DNA of 64,000 nucleotides, from positions 42,390 to 106,389 of the forward strand of contig NW_026516799.1 of NCBI RefSeq assembly GCF_025766255.1, given 5' to 3'. How positions within the stretch are numbered: position 1 is the first letter of the stretch; each line of letters begins with the position of its first letter. The notes beneath the pieces were generated by a model. That model saw nothing but the letters and a program-made list of their open reading frames with translations. It was not told the DNA's origin and did no database searches. Shown here in pieces: positions 22,564 through 33,381 of the stretch. The DNA is from Zychaea mexicana. Its lineage: Eukaryota; Mucoromycota; Mucoromycetes; Mucorales; Lichtheimiaceae. Made by a program: the position numbers and the translations under genes.

Positions 22564-22767
22564 CGGTGCTTCTGAATCTTGCTGTTGCTGTATCTGCTGC
22601 TGTTGCTGAGGATCTGATGATGAACTAGCGGGTGTCTACATCAAGATTTGAAAGTTGTTGTGGTTGTTGCTGTTGTTTGGCATAATAGGTATCAGAAAAA
22701 ATAGAGAGGCAATGGATGAAGTGAATTATAGAGAAATTTATTTATTAGCTTCTACTATATTCACAGC

Positions 22768-22768
22768 G

Positions 22769-22796
<28 letters not shown>
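22768..22796. repeat. (TA)n microsatellite
   Basis: Uninterrupted TA run of about 28 bp in the 3' flank of Harbinger-1. Confidence 0.9.
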
Positions 22797-22799
<3 letters not shown>

Positions 22800-23099
22800 T
22801 CGGGTACAAAGTTTCGTATGGCAATCGCGTTGTTATTCATGCAACACCTCGGGGTATATACAGAAAAGGAAGTTTCTCGGTGCGGTGCGCCTTTATGTTC
22901 GATCTGAGTAGAGAGGACTTTGAATTCTTGCAAAACTATTTTGGGTTCTCTGTTCAGAGCGAAATAAGAGCAACCATAGTTTGTTTACGTACAAGGATTT
23001 CTGTGTTGAGGATCACCATTTTTTTTATTAGTTAATATTATTGCGATTATATTTTTATATTATAAAAAAAATTCAATTTTGTTTTTTCGATTTTTAAAA

Positions 23100-23841
23100 T
23101 TCAGCTGATAATTAAAAATTTGGTAATAGTAAGTTATATAGTAATAAACCGATTAGTCCTCTTAGTCGAGTTTTGGGTGAGGGCACGGAGCTTGTTACGG
23201 GCCATTTGTTCTGCATTACGTGGTTTGAACTCTCGACGGAAAACCTCTTGGAATTCGCGCCAAGTCTTTGGGGTTTGATCCGAGCCATCGTCAGGATGTA
23301 CCGATATTTCCAAGTGTCGCTACCATGTTGCGGCACCATCACGAAGCAACGTCGAAGCATAGGTGACGCGTTCGTGGTCAGTAAGGTCGGCACACTCACC
23401 ATATTTATCTACAGTATGTAACTAGGCTTCGACCACTGACGAGGAGTGCACACCACGAAAGAGATTGGGTTGGACAGGTTTGATTTTCATGTTGGTGGGT
23501 TTGTTTGCTTGTTCACGGAAGGCCTTGATTTCTGCTTGTTGCGCCTGTAGCTGCTGAAGCATTGTTTGTATAGTCGTCAGCATTTGTAGGTCCTGTCTTA
23601 GTTGTTGAGGTTGATGTTGCTCGTTGTTGCTAGGAAATGATTCCATGAAACACTGCGCCAAGCCTTGTGCACGTTCTTGCATCACTACTAGTTGTCCCTC
23701 GGAAAAGTTGGTTCTTTGGTTATCCGGAATGTCGATTTGTTGTACGTTGGATCTGTAGGTATCACGAAGATGTTCTAGTAGATGTCGCACCACAAATTCT
23801 TGAATCACGAATTGTTGTTGTTGTTCGTCGGTGAAGTTCAT
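23100..23841 (-). pseudogene. Gypsy-1 gag, 5' part
   Basis: The ATG at 23841 lies only 17 nt from the LTR. The first 139 codons are Gln-rich and probably coiled coil (QMLTTIQTMLQQLQAQQAEI). After TAG at 23422 and a frameshift come TPKTWREFQEVFRREF and LRALTQNST, hallmarks of the retrotransposon gag family. The frame is cut at 23159-23165 by the AT-rich element. The PBS must overlap the gag start region (TGGTAGTGGAAG next to the LTR). Confidence 0.82.
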
Positions 23842-23858
23842 TTTCTTCCACTACCAAA

Positions 23859-24242
23859 TGTCGTCCTTTTTGTAAAATTGTACCACGGAGAATAATGACG
23901 ACCCACGAAGGAATAAAAACGGAGGGGAGACCACAAAGAAATAAGACCACGAAGGTATATGCACAAAGATAGATAGGTTATTAGATGCTCTTTTTATTCA
24001 ATCAAGTTGACCCATATTTATACTATTTCTACAACTATGAATATACATTTATACTGCTGCGGATATGATGATGATTACAATGATAAGCTACGGATATAAT
24101 AATAGCTATGAATAAAGGTATGACTCCGACGATTAGTGTTGCGCAGTAAAGAAGTATAATAAGTGGGCAGCTGCGCAACTTGATGACTGCAGTAAAAGAA
24201 ATATGTATGGTAATTAATATAACCGAGTATTGTGCAACAACA
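23859..24242 (-). repeat. Gypsy-1 5' LTR
   Basis: 384 bp, plus strand starts TGTCGTCC and ends GCAACAACA. Pairs with 14478-14864. Confidence 0.9.
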
Positions 24243-24480
24243 CTAGGCAGCAAACAATTACAACAGAATTCTGCCGCGCTAAAATATGTTGACAACACAC
24301 AAACAATGAGTAGAAGGCGGAATTTGACAGCATCGTAATTGTATCGTATTATATGGTTGTATCATCTGGCAAGTGCTGAGGCACTTTATTAGACAAAAAG
24401 ATCATAAATAGCCACGCGATCACAAGCAATAAAAAGTATCTCTTAACAACCCTCTATTCTCTAATTACCCTTTGGTCTTA
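24243..24480 (+). repeat. tRNA-adjacent repeat, copy 1 right part
   Basis: Continuation of the repeat begun at 14429; GAATTCTGCCGCGCTAAAAT, GTAGAAGGCGGAATTTGACA and GTGCTGAGG blocks match the 38.6-39.2 kb copy. The far edge is unclear. The repeat lies between the 3' ends of tRNA-Ala and tRNA-Glu once gypsy-1 is removed. Confidence 0.6.
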
Positions 24481-24595
24481 TCCTTTCTCATTGGCTATAG
24501 ATCCACCCACCAAAAAGCGACTCGATACGTAAGAAAACCAGATATTATACTAAGATAAGTAGAACCAAAAAATACATCTTTCTTATATGGTAGAA

Positions 24596-24667
24596 TTCCC
24601 CCACCGGGAATTGAACCCGGGCCACCGGTGTGAGAGACCGGGATCCTAGCCACTAGACCATAGAGGA
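24596..24667 (-). tRNA. tRNA-Glu (anticodon CTC)
   Basis: The minus strand begins TCCTCTATGGTCTAGTGGCT, with anticodon arm CCGGT-CTCTCAC-ACCGG and T-arm CCGGG-TTCAATT-CCCGG. The acceptor pairs through two G-T wobbles. No intron. Fits fungal tRNA-Glu well. Confidence 0.93.
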
Positions 24668-25777
24668 GAGACATTTTTCGAGCATTGCGCGCGATTAAAA
24701 CCACCTCGTTTTAAACTTTTTCTTCACTCTGCACCCCCAAAAACTCGTCCTTGTTTCCAATCACCCCCCAAAAATTATGACCTCTGAACTCGCCTCGCGT
24801 AACACCCGAGGCAAACGCTAATATTGGGCCTCATCAAAGTTGGTTGGACCTGGGATATCATAGGTCTCACAAAAAAATTAAATAATTTTAATTGGGTAGC
24901 GGAATTTTAAGCCCCCAGCAAAATTCAGCAAAATAGCTGGACCGTCTTTGATGCAGATATGTTTCTGAAGATACCTATTTTAGTAGGTTTCTCGGCCCTA
25001 CGAATATACCGGTTAATGCATTACGGATCAATTATTACACCGGTTAATGTAAAGAAGAGCACAAAACGTCAATAAACTATACATATCAGAATGAAATAAA
25101 AGGCATAACACTAGTATATAAGGACATATTGATTAAGGTTACTATAAGCCTTTCTATTTTTCTGCTATGTCATGTAAAAAAGTAAAAGAAAAACTCAAAA
25201 AATCTTGTTTGACGTTAATTTGTCTCATAGTGCAGCAAAAAATAAAAAAACTTTTGAGGCAGCAGCAAACAAACAACAACCTGGGGCTTTGTTTCTACAA
25301 ACAACATTTTGATTATGCTAATATAAACATTGAATAGAAGATTTTGTATTAGTTTAACAATTTTTGATTTGGAGTTAGACAATAATCTTCGTTCGTGTTC
25401 AAAATATAATACGTAAATGCTGTTTCTTGTACATTCAAGTTCTTCGTCTTTTTACATCAGCTTTGGAAAAAACTTCTCTGTTCCCAATTTCACTAAAATA
25501 TATAGTAACCAATTGCTTCCCATTCCTGGTTTCTACCATAGTCTGACCAATCAATCGCGTATGGCCTTTTCCTTTCTTGTTAATAAGTGTATGTATGTAA
25601 GTATATTCCCAGGGTAAACATCTTTTTCCTTTAAAACTAACCACTCATTTTTACTCATTTATGCGCATTTATGACTCTCGACCTAATGGACCACTCGTCT
25701 TTTCTCCTTCATGTACATATACGGCGTGCAATTGAGCCCCGTTTGCACCCAGTTTCACTCGAAGTAACATATATAAT
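24668..25777. other. Intergenic, no gene; contains a short dispersed repeat
   Basis: No coding motif seen. At 24826-24875 the sequence GGGCCTCATCAAAGTTGGTT and the following TGGACCTGG...ATAGGT recur in inverted orientation at 29657-29718. Confidence 0.6.
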
Positions 25778-27318
25778 ATGACTAGGTAAGTGACGGAAGG
25801 TAAGTACCAAAAATATCAATCAATTATGGCATAACATCGATTCAGTGTCCACATTCCAAACAACCCTGAAAATGGTCCCCAAACCAGTGCCCAAACAAGT
25901 TCGCAGCAGGACGGCCTCGTAGACAACAGTGTACCGACAAATAGCCCATCGTATGGAGTGATGCATGGTGCTGCATCTTTTTATCCATCATTCCCATATT
26001 CACAAGTTCCTCATTACCCTCCTTCTCCAATGACACAGACACAAACAGGAGGAGTGCCTTTGCTGCCAGCACCGCCCGCACAGGCCGAAGAAGCATCGAT
26101 ACCACCTGGTGACCAGCAAATCGCACAGTCTTCAGGATCACAATCGGCAACGCACGTACCAGATTCTATGATGGCTGGCCATTCAACAACTTCATCAGTA
26201 CCTACTATGGCAGCTACTACGCCAGCAGTAGCCTCTTCAAGCGCAGCAGCAACAGTACCTTCTGCAACTGCACCAACTACAACTGCGTCAGGTATAGGAC
26301 ATTTCTTTTTGTTTAGTTAATAATTGTTGTCGTCAATACACTTGTTTATCGTTTGAATATGTGTTTTAAGACGAGCCAATTGGACGAGTGAAGATATAAA
26401 GAAACTTGCCAAGGCAGTAGCAGAAAGGAAGCAGCGGTTTTTTGCAAACAAGTCGTCGACCGCTGCAACTATCAGCCGGACCATATTTGCCGCATCTTAC
26501 ACACAACAACAAGTACTCACTAAGGTAGATTGGTCGCGCGACAAATGGGAGAAGGACACGAGAGAAAAAAATCTCCAGTCTGGTAAAGGTGTTCCTGGCG
26601 GTCTACACTCACATATGACATGGGAAGGTAAGCTCAGATATAGTGGTATTATATCTACAAGGACGCCTATTGCATTGTATATACTAAACTGTATATAAAA
26701 AAAGCCTACATTAAATTTAAGTGGCCTCTATGGGAGGATTGCGAGAATATACTCGGCGACAGCATCGGTGCCAACTCTCAAATCCAAATAGATAGCTTAG
26801 GTAGGCTAGTAGACGAGAGCGATAATCAATCACAGCGAGGCGATGACGCTATTAGTGAAGAAGTTCAAGAAGCTTCGGGACTTAGACTTCACGTGGATGA
26901 TGAAACGTAAGCTTTTCAAATGCTCATTTCGATGGGCTATACGATATACAGATATTTGTTATTGACCGAATATTTCCTTTGTTTCTTTCTTTTTTTTAGC
27001 ATGGATTTTACTGAGAGTTTCATGTCTGAACGTTCGCGTCTTCACGTTGAAATACACAAGACTCGTCAAAAGCAGTTGGACCTTGCGATCGAAAAAATGC
27101 GAGCCCAGACTAGACACGAAGAAATGGCACATGAAGAACGCATGCAACGGCTGCACCATGAACACGAGACGCGATATATAAAACGTTTGCGACTGTCAAT
27201 TGAATTAGAAGAGATGAAACAAAAAAATGGGGGAGAGTACATATGGAGAGAAGAAAGAGAGGAGAGACGGGAGAGTACAGAAGAAGCGAGTAGTGTGGCA
27301 AGTAGTGTTGGAGGGTAG
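25778..27318 (+). CDS. Harbinger-2 Myb-like partner protein (multi-exon)
   Basis: Probable tiny first exon ATG ACT AG at 25778-25785, spliced to 25846, which gives an in-phase start MTSVHIPNNPENG. Exon 2 is Ser/Thr/Ala/Pro-rich and disordered. Exon 3 (from about 26371) contains RANWTSEDIKKLAKAVAERK, a Myb/SANT-like helix pair, then WSRDKWEKDTREKNLQ; exon 4 starts near 26722 (WPLWEDCENILGDSIG). The last exon (27001-27318) is a long charged coiled coil (RTRQK...IEKMRAQ...EEMKQK). The junction near 26291 is uncertain. Convergent with the transposase gene, as in Harbinger-1. Confidence 0.65.
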
Positions 27319-27387
27319 AAGAGAGAGAGTAGGTTTATTTTGTTTTTGATTTTAGTTTTAAAATATTACAATAAAAAACAAAAAGGC

Positions 27388-28908
27388 CTATCGAGCTGTG
27401 ATTCCAAGTGCTATCTTCAAGTACACTCGCATCATTTCGCCTAGGGTGATTTGACCTCTGTTACGTCTACTTGTGTCAACGAACTCATTACCTTCATCAT
27501 CATCACCCCAAAAGTCATCATCACCGGTCCGACGAAGCTCTCTTACATTGCTCATGTCTGCGTCTGGATTGCGGCGCCGTTGGAGGTCACCAATGACGCT
27601 CAAGTAAGAGCCGTCATCTTTCACGTTTTGCACAAAATTGTGCAGCAGACAACAAACAGCAATCCAGTTCATGCATCGCTTATAATCATGTTTGCTTCTG
27701 ATCATGATCGGTAGACATTTTAAGCTTTGCCATCTGTTCTTCAAAAACCCGATCGTACGTTCAACCTCCACTATACACAAAGTAGATCAAAAGAAAATGG
27801 CTCAACACACAAGAATACATGGACAAATTACAAATTCGTAATAATACAACGTACCTCGTACAGACGACAACTTTCGATTGAACTGAAGATTTTCCGGGAT
27901 CTGTCGTGCCTCCCCTTTATAGGGTGTGACAAGGCGCGGTGACAGAGGGTAAGCCACATCGCCAAGAATGTATTCAGATTCATCAAAGAATGAATCCAAA
28001 TTCTTTCCCATCATACTTTTACGGAAAGCGCGCAAGTCGTGTACCTTCCCTGTTTCACCAGCAGAGAAGTAACGGATCCGATCGTTGATATCACAAACGA
28101 TCTGCAGATTAAGTGCATATCTCTTCTTTCTCGTGAAGAATTGTTCGCCTTGCCAACTTGGCTTGTATTGCAACACAACATCAGTGCTGTCAACAATACC
28201 AATGCATTCTTTGAATGCGAGGTCTTTGATATCGCGAAGATCGGTCTTCAGTTGGCTGTGCTCGTCCTCATTAGGCCAGAATACGAATTCCTTGATATGC
28301 TTCAGTAATGCGTGAATTACCCTGTCTGTGAAGAGAGCAACTGTGCCCTTGCCGAAACCATATCTTGAAGCCACATCATCAAGATCGCCCGACAAGTGAC
28401 CGAATCGGTATAATGCGATTCCCAACTGAATTCGAACAGGTGTCTGTCGCATTTTCCTTTCGTTTTTGTTGAAGACGCGGTCATCCTTGATGAGATCGTA
28501 CAGTGCCTCAAACGTATTCCTGGTCATTCAAAATTCGCGTCGAAATGCGGCGTTGTCGCTCGTTGTAAACAAAAGTTCACGTAGGTCGACGGCTTTAGGT
28601 TTCCTTTTTCTTGATACCAAGTAACAGCTTGATAAGACCTTCTTGACAAATTCTTGGTCAAATTCCGTCAACTCGAGTTCTTCATCAACGAAGTCACCCA
28701 ACAATTCTTCGTCATTGAGAAGCGACATGTCAACTTCTTCATGAATGGGTATTGCTTCGTCCGAGATCAAACCCCATTTCCGGTCGAGATCGTTTAAGAA
28801 CTTATGCTGACCACACAGCATCTTGTCGGAGACCTTGCTAATGTTGACGAAGTGCCGTAAGACACGAGCTTTCTTGGTGAGGCGAATCTTCTTAGGCATA
28901 GTGGACAA
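27388..28908 (-). pseudogene. Harbinger-2 transposase, two exons, one stop
   Basis: Exons 28908-27855 and 27770-27388; splicing gives SSVRVEVERTIGFLKNRW with the catalytic Glu. Other blocks are ASRYGFGKGTVALFTDRVIH (HTH), KECIGIVDSTDVVLQYKP (first D), FFTRKKRYALNLQIVCDIND, GKVHDLRAFRKS, and YILGDVAYPLSPRLVTPY (second D). This is the DDE_Tnp_4/HARBI1 layout, typical length about 470 aa. The only lesion seen is TGA at 28528-28530, where CGA (Arg) is likely. The promoter region upstream is shared with the hAT gene at 58.3 kb. Confidence 0.88.
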
Positions 28909-29405
28909 GTGTGATAAACGTGGGTTGTGGATAGATTTTAGAGGTTAAATAAAAGACGATATGAAATACAGTGAGAGTCAAATATGAGATGATTTTTATT
29001 GAATGAATTCACAACCCTTTATATACTGTTGAAGATGGTGTCTAGACTTCCGTTTGGATGAACTGACGAATGGATCGCGGACATGCCGGATTTCGGATGT
29101 TTCAAAGATGAAGAAGGATGGGAGAGTTGAGTTTGTCGGTTATGATAATGATGGATGTTGTCTTCCAATTGTAAAGAGTCGTCTTTGTCTTTGATCTATC
29201 AGTGTGTTCTTTGTTTGGTGAAGTCTCATCTTTGTCAAGGCTGGAATTAGTATCCGCTCTTTGACAGGTACACTTCGCTCAACTCAGATAAGCTAGATTC
29301 ACAGGAAGTGCTGACTAACTCGAGAATAGGACAATGTGTATACAATGGTTGGTCCTGAGTTATTCTCGATTGTGATCTATCTTTGAGAGATTATCGATAT
29401 GGTGC
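28909..29405 (-). promoter_or_regulatory. Harbinger-2 5' region shared with the hAT element
   Basis: On the minus strand the sequence from about 29405 down to 28915 aligns by eye almost throughout with 57745-58205. Shared blocks include ATCGATAATCTCTCAAA, ACCTGTCAAAGAGCGGATAC, CATGTCCGCGATCCATTC, CATCCAAACGGAAGTCTAGA, the TATA-like AACAGTATATAAAGGGTTGT, and CTCATATTTGACTCTCACTG. The shared part stops just before each start codon. It probably holds promoter and 5' UTR. Confidence 0.75.
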
Positions 29406-29832
29406 TAATTATATAATATTTGATTCATCCGTGTGTGTGGTGTTCTCTCTACTGCACTCTAATGGTTACGAAGACGGCGGAGTGGGTTGAGTTGTCCGGA
29501 TCAATGTCAAAGTAGTGTGGTTTAGTTACCACTACAAGAAGCAAAGAAGGAGAAAACAAATCAAAGTGACAGAATTACTTATTTAGGCAACTTCACATAT
29601 TGAACTGCTTAGAACTGGGTCGTCAAAGTAAATTTTTCCTGGACCATTTTTATTGGTTTTAATTTTTCATCAGCGACACCTATAAATTTCCAGGTCCAAC
29701 CAACTTTGACAAGGCCCATTCCCACATCACCACACCTAACAGCTATGCACCTATCACCAGCAGTATGCCTCGCTCCAGCATTACCTATTAGTGCAAAGCT
29801 CCGTGCTTCAGAGCATGCTTTATGCATCTCTA
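29406..29832. other. Spacer with an unrecognised 78-codon frame
   Basis: The minus frame 29845-29609 contains the repeat shared with 24826-24875 and runs into E2, so its N-terminal codons belong to that element. I do not recognise a function. Confidence 0.4.
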
Positions 29833-31753
29833 GGGGATATACCAATACTTTTTGATTTTAATAAAATTTAATGATTGTTGTATATTTTATGATTATTATA
29901 AATCAATTTTAAACTCAATTACTTTTTTGTAAAAATTGAATTTTTATTTATTATATTAAGTAACCCTTAAAATATAAACATAATTATAAGTTTTTGACAT
30001 TTGTCTAAGGCTATAAGGTTCTTCCTGATTGCAGATAATACTGTTAAGAGACCTGTTTCATTGATATTATTGTTTATATTCTATTATCACTTATAAAAAA
30101 ATAGCTATTACTAATAATATGAAAGATCTAATGAAAATTTCAGATAATTGTGAAAATAATATAAATTTAGAAGCTGAAAAAATAATAAGCCAATATTGGG
30201 AATTCTTAAATGAAAATTGGAAAATTGTTAATTACAAATATAAACATCGTACTGAAATAAAAAAAATAAATAATATAGATAAAATTAAAAATGAATTAAA
30301 AAATAAGTTAGGATATACTGCAGTATTCTTTTTTTTAAATGTATTGTATTCAAATATTGAATATCCAGGACTATATAATGATATCGAAAAAGGTTTATTT
30401 TTACTATATCATTTAGTTTTAGGTAAATCGGGAAAAGATAATATAGAAAGATATCTACCTTATAGTTCAGTTTATGATTTTTATAAGAAATTTTGGATGT
30501 TTGAAGAAAATTATATTAGATTAAATAAAATTTTAAATAATTATTATAAAACCATGTTTTCATCTATCTTATTAAGATTATATAGTTCAAGAAAAAATAA
30601 TCCAGAATTATTTAAACATATTACTTTAATTATTGATGGACATGATTCTCGTATTCAATATATTGATACAGATATAAAAAAAGAAAGATTATATTCATAT
30701 AAATTAAAAAAGAGAGGTTTGCGTACATAGATTATTACTGATATTAATGATATGATTTTATTTATTTCTAATAGTGATTATTGCGCCGATAGTTCAGATA
30801 GGTCAATGTTTTTAAATATGAAGTTATATAAAAAAATACATAGTCATGATGTTTTAGCAATGGATGGAGGTTATATATTATTTATTAATAAATTTATTGA
30901 CTTAGCTAAAACAAAAGACATTGAATTTTCAAATAATAATTTTGTATTTCCAATTTGTAAAGAAAATAAAGTTAATCTAACAGAACCAGAAAAACATTTT
31001 AATAATGTATTTGGTAGTTTCCGTTCTAAAGTAGAAAATCAATTCGCTGGAATAGGTAATAAATTCAAAAGATTTAATAATAATAGTGCTGTAGTAAGAA
31101 TGAATAAGATTAAATTTTATACTTTACAATTTAAGGTTGCTAGTTTACTTAAAAATATACAAAAATTTGCTGAATCATTTAATGTTCCTATTTTACCTCA
31201 TCATAAACTTTGGGAAACTAATTGTTTTGAATTCCCCTCTTAAAAAAAATTAATAGATATAGTAATTACAAATGAAGAAATAAATAAACAAAAGTTAAAT
31301 GAAATGATAAATATACAAGATGAATTATTAGCTCTAAATATAGGTAATAATAATATAAATAATGAATTTAGTGATGATGAAATACAAGAGAATCAAAATA
31401 TTAATGATTCAAGTGAAGATGATATTCCTAAATTTAATGAAAAAAAAAAGAAAACATAAGAATAAAGTAAAACAATCAATAAAAACTTATGAAGTTGGAA
31501 ATATAATAGATCATAAATATGAAAATAATAAGTATTTATTCTTGGTTAAATAGAAATATTATGATGAAAATGAAAATACATGGATTCCTTATAATAATTC
31601 TAATGAGAAAGAAATAATTAATAAATATTTAGATCAAAGTCATATACAAATATAATAAAATATAAAATAATAGTCATAATAATAATTAAATAAAGAATGA
31701 TTTTCATAAAAACTAAAAATGTTTAATAATCTAATGATTCTGATATACTGCCC
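29833..31753 (+). mobile_element. AT-rich element E2 encoding a DDE transposase-chromodomain fusion
   Basis: About 1.92 kb of AT-rich DNA. The left end GGGGATATACCAATAC and the right end, reverse-complemented, GGGCAGTATATCAGAATC are imperfect inverted repeats flanked by TA (29831-29832 and 31754-31755). The left terminus resembles the E1 terminus preceded by TA (GGGGATAAGTCGGTAT). The duplication is short and could be chance. Confidence 0.6.
30119..31655 (+). pseudogene. DDE transposase fused to a C-terminal chromodomain (E2)
   Basis: The frame opens at ATG 30119 and reads to 31655 with stops at 30728, 31241 and 31551 and one frameshift near 31440-31460. Domains: a Lys/Asn-rich N-terminal region (about residues 1-160); a catalytic core with ITLIIDGHDSRIQY (first D), SYKLKKRGLRT, FISNSDYCADSSD, LAMDGGYILF (second D) and HFNNVFGSFRSKVENQF (E), like IS5/DDE_Tnp_4 enzymes; LQFKVASLLKNIQKF; an acidic linker; and a chromodomain-like end YEVGNIIDHKYENNKYLFLV followed by TAG where TGG is expected (the other copy has VKWKDYDE). 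A second copy at 56.5 kb has the same fusion. Confidence 0.8.
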
Positions 31754-31967
31754 TAATCAACTCCCTTATAGAGTCCACATTAAGCCGCCCCTCCCCCAAT
31801 TTTCCTCAAAGCCAGCAGAGTGGCCTCCACATTAACAAGAGCGGCCTACAACAACAGCTGAGGGACTTTGTGCTTTTTTTATTAAATAGTGTTGGCATTC
31901 AATTATTAATGGCAGTAGGCAGATGGAAAAAAGACAGTAACATAAAAAGTAAGTTTTTATTATATGT

Positions 31968-33381
31968 AGGGTTCCGTAAAAGACGATTCCTACCGATTCT
32001 TTGAGGGAATCGAATCGGTATCGTCCAAGTGAGGAATTGAATCAAATCGTCTTCGTAAGAATTGGTAGAATCGAAGAATCGAATTGGATATATCATATAA
32101 AAGAGAAAAAAAATCTGTATCCTCGATTATAGTCAAAATGTAGCTAAGTATAATAATAAATATGAACGCTACTATATTTAGAAAGAAAGAAGATATCAAT
32201 GCTTGGTAGAAATAGTAAGCTCAAATAAGCAATACATAAACTACAGTATTTCCAAAGAGCTGTAACATTCCACTATTAAAGTAATAATCTGCATTTCAAA
32301 ATTAAAAGGATGGATAGTATTTAGAGTAAGATATAGTTTTTTAAGTGTAGGGAAAAATACTACAACCCGTATTATGTATGGCTGCACATGTGCGTGCATT
32401 TTATGTCTGATAGAAGGCAAGGGAGGAAGCCAATAACAGAAATGTACCATGCTCAAATTGTGCAAACTTAATTAACGGGTCAATTGAAAATGGCGACATA
32501 AATCTCATAGTAGTACGTTATAAATGAGCAGTGTAATGAGTGGCAAGGCATAGTACAGTATGAAAAAAAATGCTGTAAGTGGTGACGAACTGTGAAGCAA
32601 TGATATTATATTATATTGAAGGAATTGAACTACAACCGGTAGTACACACAGCTACTATGTCTCTACGCATGTATAGTGTCTTATGAAAGGCAGGGTGAAT
32701 GAGTAAGATAATTCTCTTAACGGCCCTAATTACGCAATCTTAGATGGATTTCACAATCTTGATCCAAATGACTGAGAAGCTACGCTAAATCTAGTGAAGT
32801 AGTATGTCATAGAGAAAAATGCATTGTAAGTAGCATTGTAGGGAAGAAGTAATGATGTGCGTCACAGTTACTTCAACACCATCCAAATGCTGCTTCTCAC
32901 AGAACCGCCTCTTGTTCCCCCATACCCATAATCTATTGAAGCCAGAGTCAATTCAAAGGTTAATGCTTCTGCATTCATGGCTCTCTTTTGATTTCGGTAT
33001 TTAGAATAGCATTTTGTCTCTTCTTTTTTCCTCTCTTCCCCTCTATACTTTTTTCTTTTTGCACCATTTTCTCTTTGTTTCTTGTCCCCTTCCTTTCATA
33101 TATTATTTGGTAAAAATGAAAACACAACTTAAGTTTGGAGGTCACCTTTAAAGAAAGGAACTAGTTTCAGCTGTATTTTAGCGAAATATAAATAAATGTT
33201 CTACATTATGTAAATTAATGAAATCATAGAATATAGAAAAGGACTGATTCTTCGATTCTATGCAACCAAAGCCGAGACGATTCTAAGACGATTCTGAGAC
33301 GATTCTTGGTCGGAATCGTCCTGGGTTTTGATGACTTTAATTCGATTCGATTCCGATTCTTCGATTCTGATGTGGATCCCT
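31968..33381. mobile_element. Non-autonomous element C, GAATCG-rich ends
   Basis: Ends AGGGTTCC... (left) and AGGGATCCACATCAGAATCG... (right, reverse complement), with arrays of GAATCG/CGATTC near both ends. The internal sequence (for example GTAGTACACACAGCTACTAT) matches elements A and B. No ORF. It is more diverged than A and B. Flanks ACATAT... on both sides suggest a degraded duplication. It cuts a Harbinger-like fragment. Confidence 0.65.

Larger units (their letters stand above)
19806..22975 (+). mobile_element. PIF/Harbinger transposon (Harbinger-1)
   Basis: 35-bp inverted repeats at 19806-19840 (GGTTGCTCTCATTTCACTCC...) and 22941-22975 (reverse complement GGTTGCTCTTATTTCGCTCT...), with a 3-bp ATA duplication (19803-19805 and 22976-22978). 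It carries a plus-strand transposase and a minus-strand Myb-like gene in convergent orientation, the usual two-gene PIF/Harbinger design. Inserted into the E1 reading frame. Confidence 0.92.
18888..23159 (-). mobile_element. AT-rich element E1 inserted in gypsy-1 gag
   Basis: TCTTAG occurs at 18882-18887 and again at 23160-23165, and removing the insert restores the gag frame (NSTKTGTIREY). Ends are short imperfect inverted repeats: GGGATAAGTCGGTAT at the left and GGACTAATCGGTTTAT from the right. Without the nested Harbinger it is about 1.1 kb, very AT-rich, and encodes one small protein. Whether the true duplication is six bases or a TA core is uncertain. Confidence 0.75.
14478..24242 (-). 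mobile_element. Ty3/gypsy LTR retrotransposon (gypsy-1), host of nested insertions
   Basis: Bounded by two near-identical LTRs and flanked by ACTAG (14473-14477, and 24242-24246 if the shared A is counted). An uninterrupted copy of the target repeat at 39 kb confirms the insertion point. Gene order on the minus strand is gag, protease, RT, RNase H, integrase, which is Ty3/gypsy order. The element is 9,765 bp, of which about 4.3 kb is the later AT-rich/Harbinger nest. Confidence 0.93.
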
